Shown one piece after another: positions 41,605 through 51,242 of a DNA stretch of 59,047 nucleotides. This stretch comes from an uncultured Aquimarina sp. GTDB lineage: Bacteria; Bacteroidota; Bacteroidia; Flavobacteriales; Flavobacteriaceae. The notes beneath the pieces are model-generated. The model was not told the DNA's origin, ran no database searches, and saw nothing but the letters and a program-made list of their open reading frames with translations. The translations under genes and the position numbers were made by a program. The DNA is taken from assembly GCA_947498785.1 (NCBI GenBank), contig CANMLS010000038.1:1-59047 (forward strand), read 5' to 3'. Numbering within the stretch: position 1 is the first letter of the stretch; each line of letters opens with the position of its first letter.

Positions 41605-41918
41605 TATCTTACAACAAGTTCTTTTTTATATTCAACATCTTCTCTGCTGTATAATAACATCGTTTTTTCCTCTTCTACATTGATAAAGATTTCCCAACCA
41701 TCAAAATCTTCACTATATGGCAATTTTATTGTTCCATGAATAGAATAATATTCTAATTCTTTTATCCGGTTCTCTATAGCGCTATGATCCCTTTGTATTT
41801 GATGTTTAAAAATGTTATTAAAACTTAGACTAGCAATCATAAATACAATAAGGATTAATACTGATGCTGTCAGTATTTCAATTAATGTTGCTGCTTTTAT
41901 TTTCTTTAATACATCCAT
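41604..41918 (-). CDS. Minor pseudopilin, GspI/GspH-like
   Basis: This short prepilin of 104 residues reads MDVLKKIKAATLIEILTASV, so the leader ends Lys-Ala and is followed by A-T-L-I-E. The hydrophobic helix (SVLILIVFMIASLSFNNIF) and a compact acidic tail are all that remains. It overlaps the polymer-forming gene upstream by 13 bases. Its small size fits GspI, a tip pseudopilin, though sequence similarity is too weak to be certain. Confidence 0.8.
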   Translation of the reverse strand: MDVLKKIKAATLIEILTASVLILIVFMIASLSFNNIFKHQIQRDHSAIENRIKELEYYSIHGTIKLPYSEDFDGWEIFINVEEEKTMLLYSREDVEYKKELVVR

Positions 41919-43171
41919 TTTGCTATACTTTTTTTAGTATTTACAAAAGGTAATCCCGCATAATCCAGTACCGGGTTGACCAAAACCTTCGCATTATATA
42001 TATGGTTTAAATATACTGATCCAAACTGACGAGCAATACATTGCTGCATATATAAAGAACCTTTTACTGTTCCTCGAAAATCAACATTCCCTTGACAATA
42101 CACTTCTCCTATAACTTCAGAATCAGATGCTATTTCAAGATGTGTCTTGATTCGATTCTGTGAGGTTATGTTTTTATTAAGATATGCTACTATGCCTTCA
42201 ATTTTGGTTCTTTTCCCAATAGTAAAATCAGGATCAATCTGCTGGTTATTTTTGTTCTTGTCTGTTATTACTTTTTTATCCAAAAGCACCAAAGATGATG
42301 GGTATGATAAATAACACCCATGCCCAATATTAATTTTATGTGTTGCAATAGCTTGAAAACTACCTTTCACTCTGTTCCTTACTTCAATTTTTGGAGCAAT
42401 CAATACTACATCTGTTAATTGAGATTGAGATCCTACAATGATTTTAGATCGAGACTGAATTATAATATTTCCGATAATCTTTTCATCCTCCAAAAAAATG
42501 GGATCGGTATCATATATTACTTGAACAGGATGATGAAAAGAATTATGAAGTTCTTTCTTTAAAGCGACTGTACGAATATCTTCAATACTTGATCCATTAC
42601 TCCTATTTTCCAGATACGTGATCCATTCTGGTGCCAACTTAGGCAATATAGTTTTACTTTCTATAGCACGACCATAATACAAGCTGTTACCCTGGTAATA
42701 ATTACCAGAAATATTACCCGCTTTTACTCCTTGTTTTGGAAGATAACTATTCCCTTCTAAGCGTGTATTACCTACTACTACCAAAGGTGAATTGGTATTG
42801 ACTACATACAAATTCGGAGTTTTCTCTGATAATTCTGATCCAGTATATGCTATTCTTGTTGCTTTTCTATCATGTATACTCACCTGCGAAAATTGCTTAG
42901 ACCATGCACCATGATAACTCGTTGTTTGTTTAATAATTTTAGCTTCTTCTTCAGAAACAATAGTATCCATTTTAATAGTATGATTCTCTAAAGATTCGAA
43001 TACCAACATATTGGATTGTTCAAAAGCTTGTAGCAATTCCTGGGATTTGATTTCAAAAAAAGAATGTGTATGTGTTAATAATAAAAAAGCACTTAATACT
43101 AGTGCTACCAATACCGAAATGAGTATGGCAAACTGCATCGCTTGAGCTCTTATTTTTAAGAATATCTTCAA
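41906..43171 (-). CDS. Pseudopilin-like protein with bactofilin-like beta-helix
   Basis: This 421-residue protein starts MKIFLKIRAQAMQFAILISV, a short basic leader (ending Arg-Ala) before a long hydrophobic helix as in GspK/PilX proteins, but without Glu at +5. The second half has short repeated strands (IIGNIIIQSRSKIIVGSQSQLTDVVLIAPKIEVRNRVKG; then SEVIGEVYCQGNVDFRGTVKGSLYM) that look like a right-handed beta-helix of the bactofilin/polymer-forming type. That combination is unusual. It overlaps the GspC-like gene by 4 bases (ATGA type). Confidence 0.75.
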   Translation of the reverse strand: MKIFLKIRAQAMQFAILISVLVALVLSAFLLLTHTHSFFEIKSQELLQAFEQSNMLVFESLENHTIKMDTIVSEEEAKIIKQTTSYHGAWSKQFSQVSIHDRKATRIAYTGSELSEKTPNLYVVNTNSPLVVVGNTRLEGNSYLPKQGVKAGNISGNYYQGNSLYYGRAIESKTILPKLAPEWITYLENRSNGSSIEDIRTVALKKELHNSFHHPVQVIYDTDPIFLEDEKIIGNIIIQSRSKIIVGSQSQLTDVVLIAPKIEVRNRVKGSFQAIATHKINIGHGCYLSYPSSLVLLDKKVITDKNKNNQQIDPDFTIGKRTKIEGIVAYLNKNITSQNRIKTHLEIASDSEVIGEVYCQGNVDFRGTVKGSLYMQQCIARQFGSVYLNHIYNAKVLVNPVLDYAGLPFVNTKKSIAKWMY

Positions 43172-43638
43172 TTAATGATTTTAAATTCTTTTATTATTTT
43201 TTTATATCGTAATGATACAGAACCCGACTTTCCTCTTTGTAGTGTTATTCCGTCTATGGTTTGTTTTAAATTCATAAGTTGATCGGTTCCATTGATCTCT
43301 ATAAGATAAATCGCATTAGCACTATTCTGTCCAGAAACTACGCCTTTATATCGAATAGAAGGCCACACCAGCTTAGTTTTTTTAACTCTTGGTGTAGTTG
43401 ATTTGCGTTTCTTCTTTTTTGGTTGATATAGTGTGCCTAAAAAAGGATCTCTATCCACTGTTCCCAAGGTAAATTTTTCTCGTTCTTTTGTTTTGACTGG
43501 TGTTATATTTACTGAAGTAACCCCAGTTCTAACAGGGTCATCATCAGAGAATGCACCAATTACCTGAACAACAATTGCTCCCCAAATAAGGGCTACTAAT
43601 GGCAATAAGATATATAGTGCTTTTTTACCTTTTAGCAT
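43168..43638 (-). CDS. GspC/PilP-like inner-membrane protein
   Basis: This 156-residue protein has one N-terminal membrane helix (YILLPLVALIWGAIVVQVIGAF), a basic proline-containing linker and a small periplasmic beta domain. The segment VDRDPFLGTLYQPKKKKRK, followed by YKGVVSGQ, and a C-terminal RYKKIIKEFKI fit the HR-like domain of GspC or PilP, which bridges inner-membrane proteins to the secretin. Sequence identity is too low for certainty. It is 5 bases from the FN3 lipoprotein gene. Confidence 0.75.
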   Translation of the reverse strand: MLKGKKALYILLPLVALIWGAIVVQVIGAFSDDDPVRTGVTSVNITPVKTKEREKFTLGTVDRDPFLGTLYQPKKKKRKSTTPRVKKTKLVWPSIRYKGVVSGQNSANAIYLIEINGTDQLMNLKQTIDGITLQRGKSGSVSLRYKKIIKEFKIIN

Positions 43639-43643
43639 AATTT

Positions 43644-44576
43644 CTAATTTATCGTAAAACGAGAAGTTGTACTGGATTCACTTTCATTTTCAGCCTCATC
43701 AAATGCTTTTAGAAACCAATAATATGTAGTATTTGCATCAAGTTCTATGTCTGTTGGTGATGTTACTCTATTTTTAGACACAAGTTGTGTTAATGCGACA
43801 TCACTATAGATATAAATACTATCAAACTCTGGAGTACCCACTACAACTTCTCTAGTCCAACTGAAGGCAACTGTAGTACCAGCTTGAGTAGCATCATTAA
43901 CTGGAGCCACAACTACAGGTTGATTTGGCTTCATACTATCAACGGTTAATGATCTTGTGCTATATAATGTGTTTTGCGTATTGTTTTCTGCTCTTACCTG
44001 CCATTGTGTAACTCCTTCGGGAAAAGTAAATGAGATTGAAGTATCTGCTGTTGTTTTTTCTTCTACTACTGCATTACTCTCATCTAATAATTGAATTCTA
44101 TAAGAAGTAGCATCAGTTACTGCTTGCCATTGCAGATTTATTGAAGTCGTATTAACAATAGTAGTGTTCTCGGGAGCTACTAACAGCACTTCTCGAACAG
44201 AAAAGTCCTCGCTTTCGATAACTGTGAAACCTGCCGATACATATGGAGTAGTGGTACCCGAATTCTGTGCTCGTACTCTCCAATTATAACTATTGCGAAC
44301 CAAATTTGTATTAAAACTAGTTCCTGTTATAGTAGTATCCAATACAATTTGGGCTGCATTTTCAAAATCTGGTTGAGCTACCTGAAGTCGATATGTCGTT
44401 GCCTGATCTAAAGTTTCCCAATTAAAAGTTACAGAAATATTAAGCACAGTAGTACCCTCAACAGGTGCATTTATTATTATTGCTTTATCAGACAAATCTT
44501 CTTCTAGAAGCACTTCTTCACAACCAAGAAACGCCATAAATATTATTCCTATATATATGTTTATCCTCTTCATCAT
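43644..44576 (-). CDS. Lipoprotein with fibronectin-III-like domains
   Basis: This 310-residue lipoprotein has the signal MMKRINIYIGIIFMAFLGC with Cys near residue 19. Three FN3-like domains follow: INAPVEGTTVLNISVTFNWETLDQATTYRLQVA, LLVAPENTTIVNTTSINLQWQAVTDATSYRIQL, and PVVVAPVNDATQAGTTVAFSWTREV. Each has the W..v..A..Y.l.v core. It overlaps the next lipoprotein gene by one base, inside the secretion operon, so it may be an outer-membrane pilotin-like or accessory part. Function is not known. Confidence 0.85.
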   Translation of the reverse strand: MMKRINIYIGIIFMAFLGCEEVLLEEDLSDKAIIINAPVEGTTVLNISVTFNWETLDQATTYRLQVAQPDFENAAQIVLDTTITGTSFNTNLVRNSYNWRVRAQNSGTTTPYVSAGFTVIESEDFSVREVLLVAPENTTIVNTTSINLQWQAVTDATSYRIQLLDESNAVVEEKTTADTSISFTFPEGVTQWQVRAENNTQNTLYSTRSLTVDSMKPNQPVVVAPVNDATQAGTTVAFSWTREVVVGTPEFDSIYIYSDVALTQLVSKNRVTSPTDIELDANTTYYWFLKAFDEAENESESSTTSRFTIN

Positions 44577-45313
44577 TATAATTTAAAATAATTCATGTTT
44601 TTTAATACTTTATCGGCATCTCTATACGAGTTTTTTGAGCAAGATGATTTTTCATTAATAATATCAACCAAAGTAATTTGTTTTTTATCATTTTCACTCC
44701 AACAGAAGTAGGATAAGGTATAACCAAAAATCGAAGCTTTTGAAAAATCAATAGTCTTATACGCTTTACCATCTTTTACTAGTGATAATTGGTATTGTTT
44801 GTATGTACTATTGTTTAAAAAAACAGCATCAGCAGTATTCAATTCTTGTACTAGCTCTTGTGACAATGCCAGAGAAATCGAAGTCACTATACCTGCTTCT
44901 TTTTGACTTTTTATATACGTAAGTGTTTTTGTATTATGAGATTCTTGGATCTCGGCCATAAGAGTTACACGATCTAATAACTCTAGAATTGCAAGCTGTG
45001 GTTTGGTTTCTAAAGAATCTATATACTTAATCTTATGTACATTCCCTTTAGCTGCTTTAAGGTAGGTATCAAAAGTAGTTCGGTTAAAGTTTTCTTTGGT
45101 CATTTGTACTCTAATTTCATTTTTATACTCTGGTATCGCAGTAACCTGAAAATCTGAACTATATGCATCTTTTTTTTGCAAACCGACTACGCCCAAAGCT
45201 ATAGGGTTAGTTATGGCAGTATGCATGTTGGTGTGATTCACTTTTACGCTATGACATCCCTCACAACAAAAGGTCAGGAAAATGATATAACAATATATTT
45301 TATAATTCATCAT
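44576..45313 (-). CDS. Lipoprotein, secretion-operon accessory
   Basis: This 245-residue lipoprotein has the signal MMNYKIYCYIIFLTFCCEGC with Cys near residue 20 (CCEGC-H). The mature part has mixed strands and helices (EIRVQMTKENFNRTTFDTYL, PQLAILELLDRVTLMAEI, SLVKDGKAYKTIDFSKASIF) and no recognised domain. It may be a pilotin or a periplasmic component. It lies 15 bases after the PilO-like gene and overlaps the FN3 lipoprotein gene by one base. Confidence 0.75.
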   Translation of the reverse strand: MMNYKIYCYIIFLTFCCEGCHSVKVNHTNMHTAITNPIALGVVGLQKKDAYSSDFQVTAIPEYKNEIRVQMTKENFNRTTFDTYLKAAKGNVHKIKYIDSLETKPQLAILELLDRVTLMAEIQESHNTKTLTYIKSQKEAGIVTSISLALSQELVQELNTADAVFLNNSTYKQYQLSLVKDGKAYKTIDFSKASIFGYTLSYFCWSENDKKQITLVDIINEKSSCSKNSYRDADKVLKNMNYFKL

Positions 45314-45328
45314 ATTATTCTGTTTATG

Positions 45329-45850
45329 TTATTGATTCAAACGTTGCAATAGTAACCTACACTGTAAGTATCTTGCACCTGTTCTGAAATTTTTCTTTTT
45401 TTCAAATTTTACTTGAGCAATATTTCCAAAACTATATTGCTGTTCTACTGCATATATTATCTGGATCAATGCCTTATAATCTCCTTGTAAAATAAAATCA
45501 TAGGTTGTAGTTCCTTTATTGGTTACTTCATTAGTGATGACATGAGGTTCTTCAAAAGCAATGATTTTAATATTTGAAGTATTCGACAACATATTTAAAG
45601 TTTTAAGTAGGTTTTGTTGTACCGAATTTCCTTCTACATTATTTTTTGCCAGAACAGCATCCAGTTGCTGTTTCTTTTTTGTTAGTGCAGCTAGTTGCAT
45701 TGGTGCTGCCAGATATTTATCTTTTTCTTTTTCAAGTTTGGTAACTTTGTTACGCAATGCGAATGTTTTTGCAAAACCATATTGGTAAGCTAAAAATAGC
45801 ACACAAAGTAATCCTGCAATGAGTAGTATATTTTTAGTCTTTTGCTCCAT
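45329..45850 (-). CDS. PilO/GspM-like inner-membrane protein
   Basis: This 173-residue protein has an N-terminal membrane helix (ILLIAGLLCVLFLAYQYGFA), a coiled coil (LRNKVTKLEKEKDKYLAA) and a ferredoxin-like periplasmic domain (NIKIIAFEEPHVI, then TYDFILQGDYKALIQIIYAVEQQY). This is the usual plan of PilO and GspM. It overlaps the PilM/N-like gene by 17 bases. It likely dimerises with that protein in the inner membrane. Confidence 0.85.
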   Translation of the reverse strand: MEQKTKNILLIAGLLCVLFLAYQYGFAKTFALRNKVTKLEKEKDKYLAAPMQLAALTKKKQQLDAVLAKNNVEGNSVQQNLLKTLNMLSNTSNIKIIAFEEPHVITNEVTNKGTTTYDFILQGDYKALIQIIYAVEQQYSFGNIAQVKFEKKKNFRTGARYLQCRLLLQRLNQ

Positions 45851-47045
45851 TTGATTTGATCTTAAGTGTTAATTCAAAATCTGAGGTGTTTTTTTTATCC
45901 AAACCATATTGTATTATAGTTACTGTACCGATGTATGACATATTTTCCATTGTTCTTAACCAAGCCGTAAACTGTGTTTTATCTGTTGATTTTCCCGCAA
46001 TAGAAATCATATTTTCACTTAATTCAATGTGTTTGTCTTTTCGAATGGGTTTTATTAAAGGTTGATATATAAAGGATGTTAAGAGTACTGTAGCTGGTTG
46101 TGCTTGCACGATCTGATCTGTATAATATGAACTTTTAGAAAACCCAGTAGTTAATATACTTTGTACCAAAGCTTCTTTGGTATTTACTTCGGCTTGTTTT
46201 TTGGTAATCTGTTCTTTCTGTGTTGTATATACCTGAAGCTCTTCTTGTAACCCTTGCCATTTTTTATAATTCTCGTTAAAAACAAAAAAGTTAATCAACA
46301 ATGTTATTAATAGAAATCCGATGCCAAATTGTAACGTGTTTTTAAAAAAACGAGTTTCCTTATATCGCTTCTGCAACTCCTGATTTCGAGTTTCGAGATT
46401 TCCTGAGATCTTACCAGTATTAAATACAATATCAAGAATTACTGCTAGTGGTAAAGTATGTGTAGTAGGAAAAATAAGTCCTTCAATGTTATGGCGTTCT
46501 TCTATATGTTCTCTTTTGGATATAATAGAAATCAGTTCTTCATTACTAAAACCTACTTCCGCTGTATAGCTTTTTAGGGGAGTGTCTTGAGCATATCTAG
46601 ATAAAGCTGTCATTTTTAAAACCCCAAGAGATACTGTTGTAATGATATTTCCTGCCTTTTGAAATTTTTCTATACAGGTTTCGACATATTCTTTTCTACA
46701 TACAGCTATAAAAGATGAACTTGTACTTCTAAGGATTTGATAATAAAAATCATTCAGATTTAAATTGGGAAAAGCTTCAGCTACAATCTCAGCATCGATT
46801 CCTGTTTGTTGTACCTCTTTAGACAATACATTATCATCTGTGATGACTAGACTTAAATGCGTTGTTTTAGAAAACTTGGATAGTTCTTCAGGTTGTTTTA
46901 ATGTAAACGTCTGATTAATATCCAATTCTCCTTTTTTCTGAACTAGTTCCAGACCAAACAGTATAGGTTTTCCTTCTTGTATCGAATACTCTATTGATAC
47001 CAAGGTTTTTCTAATAGGATTATATGACGATAATAGATTTGCCAT
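45834..47045 (-). CDS. GspL/PilM-PilN-like protein
   Basis: This 403-residue protein has a cytosolic actin-like N-terminal half, as in PilM/GspL (LSLVITDDNVLSKEVQQTG, YYQILRSTSSSFIAVCRKEYVE). One membrane helix lies near residue 240 (LQFGIGFLLITLLINFFVF). A periplasmic PilN-like part follows (WQGLQEELQVYTTQKEQI; then TVLLTSFIYQPLIKP; ISIAGKSTDKTQFTAWLRTMEN). In type II systems GspL joins both, so the name GspL-like fits. It overlaps the secretin gene by one base and probably recruits the ATPase GspE. Confidence 0.85.
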   Translation of the reverse strand: MANLLSSYNPIRKTLVSIEYSIQEGKPILFGLELVQKKGELDINQTFTLKQPEELSKFSKTTHLSLVITDDNVLSKEVQQTGIDAEIVAEAFPNLNLNDFYYQILRSTSSSFIAVCRKEYVETCIEKFQKAGNIITTVSLGVLKMTALSRYAQDTPLKSYTAEVGFSNEELISIISKREHIEERHNIEGLIFPTTHTLPLAVILDIVFNTGKISGNLETRNQELQKRYKETRFFKNTLQFGIGFLLITLLINFFVFNENYKKWQGLQEELQVYTTQKEQITKKQAEVNTKEALVQSILTTGFSKSSYYTDQIVQAQPATVLLTSFIYQPLIKPIRKDKHIELSENMISIAGKSTDKTQFTAWLRTMENMSYIGTVTIIQYGLDKKNTSDFELTLKIKSNGAKD

Positions 47046-49252
47046 TAATAGAACACTGTTGGTTTTATAATCACGTTTAACTTTTTCTTAGTATCTTCTC
47101 TGGTTCTTTTACTAAATAGCCATTTTATGATCGGTATACGTGCCAATATAGGTACTCCAGAACCAGTATCATTCTTTACTTTTTGTTCAATTCCTCCCAG
47201 AATAGCCACATCATTTGCTCTCATTCTCATAATAGAAGAAAACCTACGGCTATTAATATCTGGTGGAGCATTTTCAGCAATACGTTCTCCACTAAAATTT
47301 GATTGAATTACCTGTATATCTAATGTAATTTGCCCGTCTCCAGATACAAAAGGTTTAAACTCCAGTGCTAATTCTGCATCAATCGGAAGGTAGTTCACCA
47401 CCTCAGAAGTTTGCGGAATTTGCGATCCAAAAAAGTTCTGATTGGTTACAGCATAATACGTTGTTTGCCCACTAGACAAATACGCCTTATGCCCATTAAG
47501 CGTACTTAACTTAGGCGTAGATAATATCTTTACATTCCCGTTGGTTTCCATAGCCTTGATATCCATATAGAAATTTGGCACTACATTACCGATGTTGAGC
47601 GATCCAAAACCATCAAAACCACCAATAATCCTATTTATAGTCGAAGCCCCTAATGTAATATTTGCATTCGGAAAAGTAGTTCCTGCCGTTGTAACTGGTT
47701 CTTTACCAATTCCAAACTCTACTCCAGTTTCTACTGTAGCGGTACGATTAACCTCGAGAATCATCACTTCAATCAGTATTAGAGGAACAGGTTTATCAAT
47801 ATACTTTATAAAGTTTTTAAATTTTTCTACTCTTGTTCCAGGACCACTAACTACAAAACTATTGAGTTCTGTATCTATTTTTATATCTAAACCATCAATG
47901 ATAGTGGCAGGAAAAATATCTGAAATAGAACCTACCTCTTGTGTTCTTCCAGAAGAAGCAGTTGTATTTCTAAACGACGAACCTCCTCGTTGATTCCTAT
48001 TCACTCCTCCATTTTGGTTAAACCCATTATTAGAAGACCCTGAGATATAATTAATCCCTCCGCTAGTAAAATTATTATTACTAAAACTATTACCGTATGA
48101 AGTAGAAGAATTTGCATCCCCTAACATTGCAATAGAACGGTGCATCATTTGTACCAGTTCTATTTTTTTTAGTGCTAGTTGATCTTCTGTTCCAAAATAG
48201 TATACATTTCCTTCTCTCTTATATGTAAATGATCTTGAGTCTCCTGGAGTATTCTGTAGATTTTGTTGCCCATTTATATTAGACGTATTTCCTTGATTTG
48301 TAGTATTATTTTGTATAGCCGTTACATTACTTTCAAAAATCTTAACCAATAAGGCATCAAAAGAAATTGACTCTGCCTTTACGGTTACTTTTCCTGCATT
48401 TTCGAGTGGTGATGCTGTAAAAATATCTAATTTTAAATCCTCTGATAATGTGTAAATAACTTCAGATATTGGTGTATTTCTTAAATCAACAGCAACGATT
48501 TTTGTTAGTGTATCTATCACTTTATATGAAAAATTAGGATGGCGTAAACGACCACTAGTTGCTCCATTATTTCCTGCTTGCGGAAAGGCATCAAATTCAT
48601 AAAATCCATCTCTGGTTTTTCTAAAGTCCAGATTATTGGCTTCTGCCAGTTTTTTCATCGCAAGATCAAAAGGAACATTACTAATAAACAAATTGAGGCT
48701 TTTGTTATTTAATTCGGGTGTAAATAACAAGTTCTTACCAGACACCTCTGTTATTTTTCTAAAGACTTTTGGTAGTGGATCATTGCTTAGATCTGTAGAC
48801 AATGTTGTTGCCAAAACATCATATTGCACTTTTACTTCCTTTTCTACAGGAGCAATTACTGGTGGAGTATACTTTTTAACGGATAAGATATTACCCGTAA
48901 ATGCGATATCCAAACGATACTCTTTCACCAGAAACACCAATAAATCCTGTACGGTAACATTATTAAATCCATTAACAATAGTAATATCATTTAATTCATT
49001 CGAGAGGTTGATATTAATCTTGTGTACCTGAGAAACTGCTCTCAAGAAGTTAAGCAACGAAGTATTCGATATATTTACATTTACCTTTTCTGCTAATCCC
49101 GGTATGTCTACATTCAATAATTGAAGCTTGTTTTCGATAGTAGCAACTCGCGTATTGTCTTGCGCCTGATTCTGAAACCCATCTTGAGCCCAAACCTGCA
49201 TCTCAAAGGCAAGAACAATGCTTAGTATTATTATCTTTAATTGTATTTTCAT
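47045..49252 (-). CDS. gspD: Secretin GspD/PilQ-like
   Basis: This 735-residue outer-membrane secretin has a signal peptide (MKIQLKIIILSIVLAFEMQ, then VWAQ). N-domains follow: NISNTSLLNFLRAVSQVHKINI and LPKVFRKITEVSGKNLLF. There is a Gly/Asn-rich spacer (residues about 385-440), then the secretin core VPLILIEVMILEVNRTATVETG and ALEFKPFVSGDGQITLDIQ. The end VPILARIPIIKWLFS is the usual C-terminus. It forms the channel for the pseudopilus and secreted proteins. The ATPase gene GspE lies 92 bases upstream in the operon. Confidence 0.95.
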   Translation of the reverse strand: MKIQLKIIILSIVLAFEMQVWAQDGFQNQAQDNTRVATIENKLQLLNVDIPGLAEKVNVNISNTSLLNFLRAVSQVHKININLSNELNDITIVNGFNNVTVQDLLVFLVKEYRLDIAFTGNILSVKKYTPPVIAPVEKEVKVQYDVLATTLSTDLSNDPLPKVFRKITEVSGKNLLFTPELNNKSLNLFISNVPFDLAMKKLAEANNLDFRKTRDGFYEFDAFPQAGNNGATSGRLRHPNFSYKVIDTLTKIVAVDLRNTPISEVIYTLSEDLKLDIFTASPLENAGKVTVKAESISFDALLVKIFESNVTAIQNNTTNQGNTSNINGQQNLQNTPGDSRSFTYKREGNVYYFGTEDQLALKKIELVQMMHRSIAMLGDANSSTSYGNSFSNNNFTSGGINYISGSSNNGFNQNGGVNRNQRGGSSFRNTTASSGRTQEVGSISDIFPATIIDGLDIKIDTELNSFVVSGPGTRVEKFKNFIKYIDKPVPLILIEVMILEVNRTATVETGVEFGIGKEPVTTAGTTFPNANITLGASTINRIIGGFDGFGSLNIGNVVPNFYMDIKAMETNGNVKILSTPKLSTLNGHKAYLSSGQTTYYAVTNQNFFGSQIPQTSEVVNYLPIDAELALEFKPFVSGDGQITLDIQVIQSNFSGERIAENAPPDINSRRFSSIMRMRANDVAILGGIEQKVKNDTGSGVPILARIPIIKWLFSKRTREDTKKKLNVIIKPTVFY

Positions 49253-49344
49253 TGCTTTTCTATTTATTGTTTTCCATTTCCCAATGGAATTTTCAATACT
49301 AATTTGGGTCGATACTACCTTCTTTAGTTGATTATTTGTATTAT

Positions 49345-50763
49345 TTAATTATCAGCCAACAAAGCATATACTTCTTCGATAGAAGTTTCACCATTAATCA
49401 CCATTCGAATGGCATTATGCTGTAATGTCTTTATATTTCTTTCTTCTATATAGGTATCTATCTGTAATTCGTTATGTCTTATTGCTATTTCCAGTTCTTT
49501 TGTAATTGGTAATATCTCATAGATTGCTTTACGCCCTAAATATCCTGTATGATAGCATTGGTTACACCCTACCGCAACATGATGTTCTTCCATTTCTTCG
49601 GGGATCTCAAATCCCTGCGGAAAATCTTTAACTTCAATTTTTTTCTTCGTTTTACAATGCGGACATAGTTTTCTTACCAAGCGTTGTGCAATACTCATCG
49701 TGATGGTATTCGCCAATAAAAATGCTGGCACTTTCATATCGATTAGCCTCGAAATCGTTGCCCAGGCAGAATTGGTATGTATGGTGGATAATACCAAATG
49801 TCCGGTAAGTGCTGCTTTTATAGTCATAGCTGCAGTACGATCATCTCTAATCTCACCTACCATTATAATATCTGGATCTTGACGTAAGAATGCTCGAAGG
49901 GCGGCAGGAAAATCAAACTCTATATCTTCTCTAAGTTGTACTTGATTAATTCCTTGTAATGTATATTCTATCGGGTCTTCTATGGTAAGAATGTTTGTTG
50001 TTTCGGTATTCAATTCTTTTAAGGTCGCATACAATGTAGTTGTTTTACCTGACCCCGTTGGTCCTGAAATTAAAACAATCCCTTGCGGATTTTTTATTGC
50101 CTCCCTATATAGTTCTAATTCATCGATAGTAAAACCTAAATCATTTAAGGATACCTCTTGCGTATCTCTATTTAATAGTCGTAATACTATTTTTTCTCCA
50201 TATAATGTAGGCATAGTAGATACACGAATATCAAATTCGTCTGTTCCTTCTTTAAATGTAATTCGACCATCCTGTGCTAATCGCTTTTGCGAAATATCAA
50301 GTCCTGATTGTATTTTAATCTGATTAACCAGTTGCGGATATTCTGTATTAGAAATCGTGTATTGCTCTTTTAGTTTACCATCTAATCTAAATCGTACTCT
50401 ACATGATTTTTCATATGGCTCCATATGGATATCACTACTTCCAAAATCTTTGGCCGTAGCGATCAATTTCTGTAAAAACCGATCTTCATAGGCCAGTTTC
50501 TCACTTGAAGCAATAGTTGTTTTTCGGTAATTAAACGTCAGATACGACTGAATATGCTCTGTAGTTTCCCGTATGACTACAATAGAACATCCTAAAATTA
50601 TTTTTAACTCTTTTTGTAAATTATCAATATCCTCGACATCGGTTTTAATGTGTAGTCTATTTCCTTCTTTTGCTACAGGGATTATCCTGTAATGAAATGC
50701 CTGATTCGAAGTAATTAATTGCTTCAAATGTACTGGTATTTCGTATGTTGTGATACTACTCAT
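49345..50763 (-). CDS. gspE: Type II secretion/pilus assembly ATPase GspE/PilB-like
   Basis: ATG 50763 (MSSITTYEIPVHLKQLITSN) was chosen since it overlaps the prepilin peptidase stop as ATGA. The 472-residue cytosolic hexameric ATPase has GSSDIHMEPYEKSCRVRFRLDG, Walker A GPTGSGKTTTLYATL, the Asp box TIEDPIEYTLQGINQVQ, Walker B QDPDIIMVGEIRDDRTA and the His box TGHLVLSTIHTN. A four-cysteine zinc site (CPHCK, CNQC) sits before the C-terminus. It powers pseudopilus assembly through GspF. Confidence 0.96.
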   Translation of the reverse strand: MSSITTYEIPVHLKQLITSNQAFHYRIIPVAKEGNRLHIKTDVEDIDNLQKELKIILGCSIVVIRETTEHIQSYLTFNYRKTTIASSEKLAYEDRFLQKLIATAKDFGSSDIHMEPYEKSCRVRFRLDGKLKEQYTISNTEYPQLVNQIKIQSGLDISQKRLAQDGRITFKEGTDEFDIRVSTMPTLYGEKIVLRLLNRDTQEVSLNDLGFTIDELELYREAIKNPQGIVLISGPTGSGKTTTLYATLKELNTETTNILTIEDPIEYTLQGINQVQLREDIEFDFPAALRAFLRQDPDIIMVGEIRDDRTAAMTIKAALTGHLVLSTIHTNSAWATISRLIDMKVPAFLLANTITMSIAQRLVRKLCPHCKTKKKIEVKDFPQGFEIPEEMEEHHVAVGCNQCYHTGYLGRKAIYEILPITKELEIAIRHNELQIDTYIEERNIKTLQHNAIRMVINGETSIEEVYALLADN

Positions 50764-51242
50764 ATCAAGTATAAGGCTAATGTGTTCGTTATCCATTGCA
50801 TAATAAATGTCATAGTAAGAAATACCGACATATATCCCGCCAACGGAACCGTATTATGCTTTGCTTTCTTTTTAATCATAAGCCATACTAACAATGAAAA
50901 AATTAAAGAAAACACGAATAAAACAATAAATGTCATCGTTGGAAACCCTATCGCTAAAGCAACAAAAAATAATAGATCTCCCACTCCGAATACTTCTTCA
51001 AAGAACGGACGTTTTATTTTGATCAATGTATAGAGATAAAGTAACCCCATGATCACGACCAATATTCCTGCATTGATCAATATTGCATACAAAAAATTAA
51101 TTCGTTGCGTATGATGGTAATGCAAAAGCCCAAGCAAGCCAATCAGTATGGGGAATATAAACCAGGTGACCTCTCGATCTTTAAGATCCTGATACATGAT
51201 AATTATCAGAACACTAATGATGATGATTTTTAAAAGAAGCAT
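50760..51242 (-). CDS. Prepilin peptidase, A24 aspartyl type without methyltransferase domain
   Basis: This 160-residue protein is all membrane helices (about six). It keeps the two catalytic aspartates: the first in MYQDLKDREV (Asp19), the second in the FGVGDLLFFVALAIGF motif (G-x-G-D). It lacks the N-terminal domain of full GspO/PilD that carries methyltransferase activity, so it can cleave but probably not N-methylate prepilins. It overlaps the ATPase and abuts the pseudopilin gene. The pseudopilins of this operon have Ala before the cut, so the specificity may be shifted. Confidence 0.9.
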   Translation of the reverse strand: MLLLKIIIISVLIIIMYQDLKDREVTWFIFPILIGLLGLLHYHHTQRINFLYAILINAGILVVIMGLLYLYTLIKIKRPFFEEVFGVGDLLFFVALAIGFPTMTFIVLFVFSLIFSLLVWLMIKKKAKHNTVPLAGYMSVFLTMTFIMQWITNTLALYLI

